Shown here: positions 41,316 to 51,518 of the stretch, piece by piece
How the letters are laid out: each line of letters starts with the position of its first letter
How positions within the stretch are numbered: position 1 is the first letter of the stretch
Origin: Trichinella spiralis
Lineage: Eukaryota > Nematoda > Enoplea > Trichinellida > Trichinellidae
Direction: 5' to 3'
Length of the DNA stretch: 64,000 nucleotides
Assembly (NCBI GenBank): GCA_000181795.3
Contig: CM012953.1
Location: 11,090,267-11,154,266, forward strand
The notes under the pieces: model-generated
Databases searched by the model: none
Told to the model about the DNA's origin: nothing
Seen by the model: only the letters and a program-made list of their open reading frames with translations
Program-made: the position numbers and the translations under genes

Positions 41316-44300
41316 ATGATGGCTCCAAGTAAATGCGCTCGCCCAGATTGCGGCAAAACTGTCTATCCGATGGAGGAGCTGAAATGTTTGGATCAGGTAA
41401 TGAAGGGCTTTCTCTTTTGGCATTTCAGTTATTTACGTGCCAATCAGTGACGAGGTTGTTTGAAAATGCAAGTGAAAAAAATTAGGTGTGGCACAAGCAG
41501 TGCTTTCGTTGCACGGCGTGCAATATGGTGTTGACGATGAAAAATTACAAAGGTTACGAAAAGCAGCCATACTGTGAAGCGTGAGTGTTTTCGCGTGTAT
41601 TTTGGCAGGTCGAATTTAGAATTTAGAATATACATTTTCAGCCACTACCCGAAAACCAAAGCGTCAGTGGTAGCGGACACACCGGAGATGAGACGACTTC
41701 AAGAAAACACGAAAAATCAGAGCTTGGTAAAAAAGAATTATTTTTTGTTTTCTCGTTGAAATTCTTTGCTCTACTGTTCTTGGGGTTGTTCTAGTTGAAT
41801 GTTGGGTAGTTGATGATGATAATAATTATTATTATTGCGCTGTAGCGAGCGTGTTGGAAAAGCGGTGATGCATCGGAATGTGCCAACTCGTTTCCGTCGA
41901 TTCGAACGCGTTTGTTTTGCTCGCTTTCAGAGTTTGCAATGCGCAACTTGTTGGGGAATTTGTTTTATCATCAAACCAGGTTCCACCAACGCCTGCGCGA
42001 TCATGCTAACGCTTGCTAAGTCGCCAAGAAGCGCCGCCGCTATTGCTACTGCTTTTTGCGCGCGTGTGAGTTATTTTTTGTTAGCTGACCACAAAAATTG
42101 GTCGCCACAAATAATGTATATAAATGTGATTTGGAATTTCATGTATGTGGTGGTGGTGGTATGGAATGTGAACTGGTTGATTTGGAAAATTAATTTAGTC
42201 AACGATATACATATATAAATAAGTTCATTTTCCAATTTGGCAACGTGTGTGTGTGTGAAATGATGCACCGGAAACACGGTTAGTGTTAGATTTCACAGTG
42301 TTTCACGCGGTTGACACTGGCCAGGTCAGCAGGCAGCTCTAGTTGCATTGACCGGTGCACACAGGCGGATGAATAATTTGAAATTGTTGGACAAGAAGAA
42401 GAGCAAACAGTTAGTTAATTGATTGGGACCAATCCAACTTGTTGGAACGTTTGAAACTGCCTCCGGTGATTGGCGGCCTTGGCCATCACTTGGCTCCAAG
42501 TGTGAAAAAGTCACATTTCGAGATGTAATAATCCGGGTGCTGTTTGTTCATCATGTAAGAGCATGGGGGGGGGGACAAGAAGCAAAGGGATTTTCCAACT
42601 TGGGAACTGTCACCAGCGTGAAGTCGAAGACTCACATTGGTTTGTGAAATTTTTTCTTGCTTGGAAGAAAAAATAGTAAAAAGTCAAATTTCAAAATTAG
42701 TTCAACATTTCAAATTTGGGTCTTTTTCATGTTGTTTGGAAAATTCCAAGTTGAATGCGCATCGCGTGATGATGCTCTGCGGCCGGTTTTCTGTCCACTT
42801 GATTTGAAAAGCAGTGAATTTTCAAGTGACATTTCGCCCACCGTTGAAACTGTATCAAAATAAATAATATATTCACTTTTCTATCGCACTTTACACATTT
42901 ATAATAATATTAATAATGCAGTGAACTTTGCTATGCTTGTTTGTGAAAAGAAATGGGAAAAAAGCTTTTCCGTTGTTCAAATGCCGACAGCTGCTTTTAT
43001 TGACTGATTGTTTATTTTTCATCGAGTTGTGTGTAAAATAGAAAATATGCGCACGCATTTCGAGAAAATTGAAGCAAACATATGAATGAATTCATGATGA
43101 ATGGTGGTGATTCATTCTCTGGAAACATTTAATTAAAAACAATTTTTGTTATTTCTTCTTCTTGAACAACAACATTTCAGCGAGATAATTTTCACCAAAA
43201 TTTTTTTCTTCGATAATCATTCGTTTACTTGTATATGCATTTTTTTTGATATTTTATTCTGTTCTTTGTGGAAAATTTTTGGATCGATGAAAATCAATAC
43301 AACAACAAAAACATTACTATTATTATTATTATTATTATCATTTGCGCGTGCGTATTCAGCAGTAATGGAGAAACGCTGAATGCCGAGAAGCATTAATCAG
43401 TGAAAAGCTGCCAGCCAGTCTTTGTATATTTTGTAATTCTTCACCGAACTGATGAATTTCAGTTTCTTGGATAATTTCTTTTTTTTCTCTTTTTTCCAAC
43501 TGAAGCAATATTATTAGAGAAGTTAATTAACCTAGAAAGTTGTGCTCACTGTGTAGAACGGAATTAATTGTAAATGAATTGGAACGCGTTTTGACTTGAA
43601 AAAAAATTAAACTTTCCTGATAATATTAATTTTTGCAAAATTGACTAGCAAGAATGCAACGAGGCTGAAGACATTTGAAAATAAAAACTTTATTTCTGCC
43701 TGTTCAGTGGAATTAATCTCAATTAAAGTACATTTCTTTGCAACTATTATAGTATTTAGTTGAATAGTTGAAATACTCAAACATATCATTCTTGTTCATT
43801 TCTAAATGGGGAGGGGGGGGAGGATGGATGCGTGTTCTTTTTATTTTAATTGATGTATTTTTTTTCTGGAAAAGTGAATTTATAAGTATTCAATCAAAAG
43901 CACCTTGCGAAAGAAAATTGAAAACTACTTATTTATTTATTTATTATCATCAGGGAATTTTTTTTAATTGAATTTGATAATCAAATTTACGATCGATTCT
44001 CTTGTGATTCAAAAGTAGTTTGTTTCGGGTATTTTATTTCTCATTTTCTCCAATAAAATCCTAATCAGCAGGAGATGGATGTGAGGGATTTGAAGAATTT
44101 TTTTTTTCGAATTAAATTTTTGAAAATTTATACCATTGAAATGAGTTGGAATTTCTTTTTCTTTCTGCGAACGATCCAAAGTAGATAACATTTATCAGAT
44201 GTTCGTTGGAATAAAACAAGCACTGATGCGCGTTTGATTGATGAATTATTGTTGACATTTTATGCCTCACCGGCAAAGGCGCGTGCGTCTGTGCATCACA

Positions 44301-46624
44301 TTTACAAGAGCGAAATGTATTTTTTGTTCAATTTACTTTTCAATGCTGTTTTTAATATTTGATATTTAATTCTACTTTATATTTCAAATGAAAAACAGTA
44401 GTGCTTTTTTAATGAATAATTTAACGTGTTGAACGTTTTTTTATCTGATTCGATTATATTTTAAATTCAATTGTTCATCAATTCCAAACTTGTACTAAAC
44501 AACAAATTACACAGATACATTTAAAAAATATGTTTGCTACATGTTTCTTTTTTCTATGCTTTTCTCACTAGTGCAAAAATTGTTCACTAACGTTCGATAA
44601 GCTTGATTTGAAATTCTTCTTTGCACGCAAATGTTCCAATTATTTATTTGAAAAACAATGAATTAATTAATTTTTTTTGTCATATGAATTGTTGTTTGGA
44701 AAAGTAACGATTATTCAGTATTCAATCCTTCTTATTATTATTTGTATAATTTAGTCTGCAGTTTTGTTTTTAAAAATTTATTTTTCTGCAAACGAGAAGT
44801 GAAGAGCATTTATTATTTAGCATGTAATCTGAAGGAAAAGGGGAATTGGAACTGTGCTCATCAGCTTATGCATTTGATTATCTCCTGGCAGTGGGAAAAT
44901 TTTCTTCTTGTCATAATTTTGATGGACAATTTTTAAAAATACTCTTGACGATCATTAATTGTTTGTTTGTTTTGTTTGAACAATGAATATATGAAAGAAA
45001 AAAAATATTTTTACCGAATATATATATATCTTTGCAAAATGTGAATGCTCATCTGTTGTTGTTGTTGTTGTGTTTGCGGGCATGAATGATGATGATCATT
45101 TTGCTCGAATGAATCCGAGACGGGGCTGCTTGTGTTTTTCCAATGAACTTGCTGAACAGATGCGCAACGTTTTTGAAAATGACTTTTTGAATTTTTAAAA
45201 ATATTTTTCATTAAAAATAAAAAATTTAAATGATCATTTTCAAAAAAAAATTTTTTTTCTTAAAAATATCATGTAGTTTTTTTCTTCACAGCTGCGTGAA
45301 AACCAAAATAGAAAAGCTAAATATATATATATATATGTACTTATTTGAATTTGTCTTGTCATGATGTCAAATAATTTATGATATTGTTATAAAAAGAACA
45401 TTGATTCATGCAAATTAATTTTTGTTTAATAAAAGGTTTTTTTTTAATGTTTTTTCATTTTTATTGTGCAGATTAAATATCATGAAGAGTATGAGCGAAT
45501 GATGAAAGGGAAGAAGATTCAGGTGGCTGACGATCCCGAAATACAGCGTCTTTTGAAAAATACTCAAATTCAATCGAATGTGATTTATCACGGTGATTTG
45601 GATCGCAAGGAGACAATGGAACGAATCCGTCCTCCTCTCGAAGAGACGGTGGCGTCGAACATCCACAACGCCGCAGGTGTTTTTTGTTGTTTTCATATTC
45701 ATATTCATATCTGTTGTATGTGATGAAAAAATCAGTGTGTTCAGGAATGACGAACAACAGCAACGCTGCAGCACCGACGGCAACTGCGAACAAAGGAACA
45801 ACCAACGCCGCTTCTTCGCAAGCAGGTGCTGCGACCATTGGTCAGCAGCAGCGACCAGCGGTCAGTTCTTCGAAAGCGGCCTCGTCACCGTACTCGGCCA
45901 AACTGCAACAATCGCCTACACTGATTTACTCTACAGAAAGGGGGGGACGCGGTGAGTTCTTCTTCTTCTTATTATTATGGAGTATATTTATTATTTGTTC
46001 TCATATGTGTATATAAAATTAATTTGTGTTGTGCAGTTGCTCCGCAGTCGCGTGTTGTTGGATCCATTGATAATTACGACCCGATGAATGGCCAGTGGGG
46101 TTCCATAGTGAGCAACCGACAGAATTATAAAATTTGTAAGCTGCATTTCTTCTTCTTATTCTCCACAGTGGACAGTTGATTTAATTGTAGCCGATCGTGC
46201 AAATTATGGACTATCACCACCGGTTAACACTACTCCTGCACCGGCACAGAATGTGGTCAAGCGTCGATCTGGTGGCACCGCCGCCTCCAACACTGGCCTC
46301 GTTGTCAGAGCTTTGTACGATTACAGCGCCAATGATTCGGATGAGGTATGACGGTCGGATGTGGTCAGTTTTCATTTGTTTTTCTTTTTTCAATAATTCA
46401 TACAAAATCAAACCAACAAAAATGATGCATGTATATAAAAACATATGTATTTTTTTGCATATGTGATTTTTTTTCATTTTAAATTTTTATTCAAGGTTAC
46501 ATTCAAAGAGGGAGATTTGATCATCAACTGTCAGACAGTGGACAAAGGTTGGATGACAGGAACCGTGCAACGAACCGGTAAATGGGGCATGCTACCGGCT
46601 AACTATGTCGAACGGGTGAATTGA
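41316..46624 (+). CDS. lasp-1: LIM and SH3 domain protein (LASP), actin-binding scaffold
   Basis: Eight exons: 41316-41396, 41486-41580, 41642-41726, 45472-45676, 45745-45951, 46037-46135, 46191-46345, 46496-46624. All are in phase and give 351 residues. An N-terminal LIM domain has zinc ligands C7, C12, H30, C33, C36, C39, C57, H60. Two nebulin-type actin-binding repeats span about 66-131 ([35 protein letters not shown]). A low-complexity Ala/Thr/Ser/Gln linker follows, then the SH3 domain at about 294-351 ([26 protein letters not shown]). LASP proteins link actin to focal adhesions and dense bodies. The first zinc knuckle is C-x4-C rather than the C-x2-C of human LASP1. Intron 3 is 3.7 kb, much longer than the rest (60-150 bases), and contains a less AT-rich stretch at about 41840-42850. 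That stretch may hold an internal promoter or alternative first exon; no coding exon is evident there. Confidence 0.94.
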
Positions 46625-46707
46625 AAAATGGTCCACCTTGAGCAAGAAGAATCCTTTCTTTTTCTAACGACGCCATGTGACTTCAGTTTTAATTCAAATG
46701 TCAATTC

Positions 46708-46739
46708 TTAATAATAATAATAATTATTATTATTATTAA
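46708..46739. repeat. Perfect 32-base palindrome in the LASP 3' UTR
   Basis: A run of AAT units (46708-46723) is followed without spacer by the exact complement, TTA units (46724-46739). RNA from either strand could fold on itself, although an all-A/U stem is weak. It most likely arose by microsatellite slippage and inversion. Confidence 0.9.
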
Positions 46740-46948
46740 TTTGAATTTGCTTTCATAAAACTGCTTCCATTCTCTTTATTTTTTTTAAAGAAATTCTCAT
46801 TTCACATTTTAGCGACGTTGTTTTTTTTCTTTTTTTTTAAAGATAATATTATTATTATTATTGCATATTCTTCTTATTCGCTGCGTTAGACTGTTAGGCA
46901 CTGACCATGTTAGTTTGTTTTTTTTTCATCTGTCTCTTTCTGTGCAGA

Positions 46949-46954
46949 AATAAA
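46949..46954 (+). terminator. Polyadenylation signal of LASP
   Basis: AATAAA 325 bases after the stop; no earlier AATAAA is seen in the 3' region. Confidence 0.5.
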
Positions 46955-49819
46955 TGTCAAATACTCTTTAGAGTGGGTAATTGATAAATTTTTGAATTGC
47001 GTTTTGTGTTGGAAAAAATAAAAAGTATCTCATGAAATGTGTGAGCATTTTTGAAAATTATTTTCAAATAAACGTCAGTAATTATTTATCGTTTAATAAA
47101 TGCACATTAATTAATTTACCATTCGTTGTTACAATGAATTCCTTTTTTTCATTAATACATACAGTTTTAGTTATTTTAAATGAATTTCAAATTTCAATAA
47201 TTAATAAGAAGAAGATTTGATCTTGATTTTCATTACAAACGAAAATTCAATTATGCTCCAGATGGCAAACATATACTGGTTCATTCAAAATGTTTTTTCT
47301 TTGACACAGTGGAATCTGTAAAAATTCATATAAACTGAAAATTCAATTTCCATTTTGGTTATTGATTTTCGTTTTCTGTTATTGTTTAAAAGTTGTTCAT
47401 CAGTACAGAATAATAAATGACAGGAGGTGATATGTAATTATACAGATGTACCGAACTGCTGCTGCTGCCCATCGTGGTGAAGTAGTAATACTTAATTCCA
47501 CTTTGGACAGTTGGACATTGTTGGCAAAAGGAAAACAGTAATTTCTGATTAAATAAATAATAGTGAAGTGGATAAATTCTATTTTACGTTCGATATCAAC
47601 TGACGCTACAGTATTAATTGATCATCAAACTGGCATTAGTCAAAAATGTTCTGCACAACAATTCAATGGACGACTTTTACAAAAATTATTTCATTCTCTC
47701 ATTACACATTTCTAAAACTGCACAGTGTGAAAAGCTTTCACTCAAATTATCTTGTCATAGTACTGTTACACTTTTTACTAATGGAACACTTTTAAAGATT
47801 TATCATTATGCTGAATTGTTGAAAATGCTTTCATTCTGAGATAGCGAACTGATAGCAGATGCCCCGGAGAGTGATTCAAACTATTAACAATCCTCAAATG
47901 CCAAACAGTACAAAATGAAGTTTTACTGATTCCAAGAACAAACAACAAAACAATTTTCATTCAGTATTTTGAATATCGTAAAGCGAAAATATCATAAAAA
48001 TGATCAAATTCAAAAAAACAACAATAATTTCAATTAATATCAATTATTCAAAGTAACAACTTGCTTTTCATTTCAAACCCCTACTAAACAATTAGAGATC
48101 ATTTTAGCACAACTAATTACACAAGATCAAAAGAATGTTGCACACCCTAGCAGGCAATGCATAAATGCAAAATTTTCACACGAGCGTTGAAGTGCTCTGG
48201 AAATGACAAAACAATTCATATAATGATCAGCAGGATAGGAAATTATCGTTGCAGTCACCATTTAACTAAAAAATAAACCTAACTAAGACAAATTTATTTC
48301 ACCCATGTTTCGATACGACCAAAAAAATTAAAAAACCAATGAGCAATTCATCACATACAACTATTTCAACTACTATGATGAAAAAGCTCTCAGAATTACA
48401 GTAATACATACAGCATGCACCATGAACCTAAGCATCATATTAATTCAGATCAGAGCATTGAAAAAATATTAATCTTGCAATATCTATTAAAGTAAACGCT
48501 TTTAAAATAATTAATTTTACACATAAATTAACACAAACTGCACTCCAACTGAGAAGTGTGACTTTTATATATTTCAAGCAAAAGTAACCATTTCGACTTT
48601 AAGTCTTATTTCCGTGTTTTTAATCATATAAAATATGTGATAAAACCACATTATGATATAAAATTAACATAAATAATTTCAAAACGCTGCACATAACTTA
48701 CTTATCGTTCCTTTTTTCATGGTTGGTACAAAGGCGTTCAAAACCCAATAATTCGTTATGCATTTTTTGGAATGACAAAGCAGCACCGAGTTGTATTCCT
48801 CGGTTATTTACCGAACTTAAAAGGTAAATTACTAACTCCGATTGTTTAATCGGCACCAATTTTTGTCCTGGGTTCTTGGTCTCCAAGAATCCTATATTTT
48901 CTGAGTTAGGTTAAGAACATGTAGTTAATGTTCAATAATAGCTTTTAGAAACGTTTCTCCTTTCCACTTAAGCACAAGTTGCAGTACCTTCATCAAAATT
49001 ACCCTTCGTTTGATTTTGCCGTTTAATGATAGCACATTATTTACTTTGTTCTGACATTCAGTATTAATACATATTATGCTGTACTTTATTATTTATAATA
49101 AGAATTTCTCACATGTCAAAATGTATGTGCAATTTTATGTTATAATTTTTACCTGATTTATAGCAAGTGCAATTGTGATGCAGTGCCCATAATGCTGCAG
49201 AATGCAATTTGAAAATTTTCACCTTCCAAATCAGTTGTATTGATGTTGTTTGTTGGGAATTTATTTCGTTGCTTTGATCTCGCCTTCAATGCAGATTATC
49301 TGCTGTTATGCTTTCAGTTTTGGAATTTACTATTAGACTAGGTGTTATTAACGCCAATTAAGGATGATGGTCTTGTTGCATCCCTCTCCGGTCTGGCTAC
49401 CGTTAACTCCATAGCTGTTATTTAGGTCATTGCTAACGCTATTGAACAAATTTTCAGCACTGGTGTGAAATTGATTTCAACACTTCAAGAACATGAATTA
49501 CCGATTGTCAAGTTTTAAAAAGAATACCTTAAAACTTCATTTTCTCTTGCAAAGGGTTATTTTGTGTTTTATGAGAATATTTCATGATGTCAAGAAAGTT
49601 CTGGTTATATATTTGTTATTTGGTTATAACACAACAGCGAAACTTAGCTAAACATTACGCTTTAATAACTTTTGTTTTGAAAAATGGTAAATAATTATTT
49701 ATGTCTATATAACGCAATTTAATGGTAATGCATTCCATATTTGGAAAAATGTGCATAAACAACAATTATTTAATCAATAATTTGAACACAGTGACAATCA
49801 AATGGCTCAAGTTATTCGT
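46955..49819. other. Intergenic region with isolated exon-like segments
   Basis: There is no recognised gene. Several short open segments occur near 47445-47960 on both strands, without a consistent splice chain or a familiar domain. One better-formed candidate exon on the minus strand is listed separately. Sequence from 49000 to 49500 is mixed in composition, but I see no domain. Confidence 0.4.
48702..48891 (-). other. Candidate internal coding exon of unknown protein
   Basis: Read on the minus strand, an AATATAG acceptor is followed by an open frame of about 63 codons (includes GQKLVPIKQSELVIYLLSS and NRGIQLGAALSFQKMHNELL). It ends at a strong GTAAGTT donor just before the stop. The composition looks protein-like, but I recognise no family and could not find the neighbouring exons with confidence. 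Confidence 0.22.
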
Positions 49820-49946
49820 CCAATCAATTCACATAATGATTGGCAAATAAAGCAGCATTAGCCATTGGCCAATTACTGATCAATCCTCTGCATCCAATCA
49901 GCAAACAGCCAATCATAAAAAAGGGACAATTTGGACTACTTCAGTC
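49820..49946 (+). promoter_or_regulatory. CCAAT-rich core promoter with TATA-like box and initiator
   Basis: Within 95 bases there are six CCAAT boxes: four forward (49820, 49869, 49894, 49909) and two reverse as ATTGG (49839, 49864). They are followed by a TATA-like ATAAAAAAGG (49915-49924). The initiator-like TCAGTC at 49941-49946 lies 26 bases from the start of that box, the classical spacing for a start around 49942. The predicted leader runs to a possible donor at 50063 and holds only a tiny open frame (ATGCAAGTCAAATAG). The gene it would drive is not evident; its coding exons may lie beyond a long intron or it may be non-coding. Confidence 0.5.
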
Positions 49947-51008
49947 ACTGAACAACAAACTTCCGTTTGATTCTTGCTGCTGCCACTTTTCTTGTATGTT
50001 CACACATACCAGATAACGTGAAAATGCAAGTCAAATAGTAGGATCCACTCAGGCTTCTTTTGGTAAAAGTTGTGTGCAAAAGTGTTTTGGTAATCGTAGT
50101 GTTAATTCAGATGAGTGTGTGGCCTAAATACCATTATGGGGTCAATTGGTACTATGCAGTTCAACAGAGGGTTAAGCTTCAAAGTGATTATGTATTTTTT
50201 TACAGTGATAGTCCTTACTTTTATCAACATGCCATTCAATTGTTATTGCTTAAAAAGTAAAATTATGCAGTCGATTTGCTGTTTGCACATTTTTTTTCAG
50301 TAACGGAGTCAAGTATTATTTTGCATTTAGACAATGTGAAAGCTTTTTTTCATTTATTTAGTTTATTATTTTCAAAGTGTACAGTTTAGAGAAATTATGA
50401 TTCAGCAATTATTATTCTGAACATATTGTTTGGGAAAATTTTGATGTATTATCTTTTAAAAAAATATTAATGCTTTATTACTGCAAATTTCAATAGCAAT
50501 TTCGCATTTTATCAATCCTATTGCATTTTTATTTAATTTTAACACCACATTTGTAACTTAATTCACATTTAAATTTTGAGCAGTTTGAATTAAATTCCGA
50601 AACTGATGTTAGTTTATCGTTCAATTTGTCATAATTCTTCTAATATTTTTAAAAATAAATATTTTATGAAGTATTAAAAATAATGACATTCAATGCTATA
50701 TAATTTATGATATGCATTAAATTCTTAGTAAATTGCTTGCAAAAAGATTACATCTTTATCATAATGAAGTGATGGATGCTTTTGTAATACAAATTGCAGC
50801 ATTATAAATTAATTAGCATAAAGGTACATGCATAATTGAAATATTCTAATAAAATGTTTACTATTTAATATCGCATGAGATATAATCAAAGTTCAACAAT
50901 GCAGAACAACATTAAATGAATTATATGAACAGTATGCAGATTAATTCGATGGAAATTGTCGTGAAATTTGAATGTACATGTACAGCAACGTATTAAAAGT
51001 GAGTGCAC
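49947..51008. other. Possible 5' leader exon and AT-rich sequence
   Basis: The first 115 bases may be the transcribed leader of the promoter just upstream. Beyond it I find no credible coding exon; open frames at 50060-50300 have membrane-like composition but no start in good context and no domain. Confidence 0.35.
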
Positions 51009-51518
51009 TTATTTGAAAGAATGCAAAATCATTTCCATTCGTGGAGAATACATTCTCTGCAGATTTCGCCTTCTTGGTGGAGGTGGTGTTTGTTGTTGTC
51101 GCGTTCTCAGCAACCTTCGGTTCCACAATTCATTCGCAGAATCTGATATGACATAGATGTCCTCTTCTGGTGTCCCGTCTTCTGCAGCATCTTCTTCTGA
51201 TGATTGTTCAAATGTGACTACTGTCGCCAACTGCTGCCCACATTCATCGGCAAATCGAACTTTGTTGGGCCGTGTCTTTTTCGGTAGTGGAGCGGGAAAA
51301 GCTTCAGAAATGCTTTCATCTGCATTTTCGTCAGAAATCTTTTGCTTTGCTGACGAAGTTGCAGAGATTTTTCTTTGCGCCACTGGTGTCAGAAGAAGAT
51401 GTTGACTTAATGATGTACAAGCTGACGTGCTCAGATCACTTTCGGAACGGGAGCTGTTGGCATTGTCAACTACAACAACGCTATCGCATGCGATTTCACT
51501 TTTCAAATCTTCGGACAT
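51009..51518 (-). CDS. Small protein with PP1-docking (RVxF) motif, PPP1R3-like core
   Basis: Single open frame of 169 residues from ATG at 51518 (the frame runs three codons further to a TTG). Base composition is GC-richer than the neighbourhood, which supports coding. Most of the chain is polar and probably disordered: Ser-rich 20-70, acidic 104-120 (EQSSEEDAAEDGTPEED), a proline run 144-148 and a basic end. At 82-103 lies TRPNKVRFADECGQQLATV followed by VTF. KVRF fits the RVxF protein phosphatase 1 docking rule, and the whole KVRFADxxGxxLxxVxxF pattern is the one found before the carbohydrate-binding domain of glycogen-targeting PPP1R3 subunits. No carbohydrate-binding module follows in this frame or in nearby sequence. 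It may therefore be a PP1 regulator of a different kind or a truncated relative. Confidence 0.6.
   Translation of the reverse strand: MSEDLKSEIACDSVVVVDNANSSRSESDLSTSACTSLSQHLLLTPVAQRKISATSSAKQKISDENADESISEAFPAPLPKKTRPNKVRFADECGQQLATVVTFEQSSEEDAAEDGTPEEDIYVISDSANELWNRRLLRTRQQQTPPPPRRRNLQRMYSPRMEMILHSFK

Noticed and set aside
45473-45838. 121-codon antisense frame over LASP exons 4 and 5
   Set aside because: Opposite strand of well-supported LASP exons; Ala/Val-rich from the reversed repeat linker.
40336-46624. Possible viral origin of the dUTPase neighbourhood
   Set aside because: The dUTPase has a host-type intron and lies among ordinary animal genes; no integrase, reverse transcriptase, terminal repeats or other viral genes are visible.
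47445-47680. Plus-strand segments resembling an acyl-CoA-synthetase start (LIDHQTGIS)
   Set aside because: The resemblance covers fewer than ten residues, stops follow within 35 codons and no further exons of that family occur nearby.
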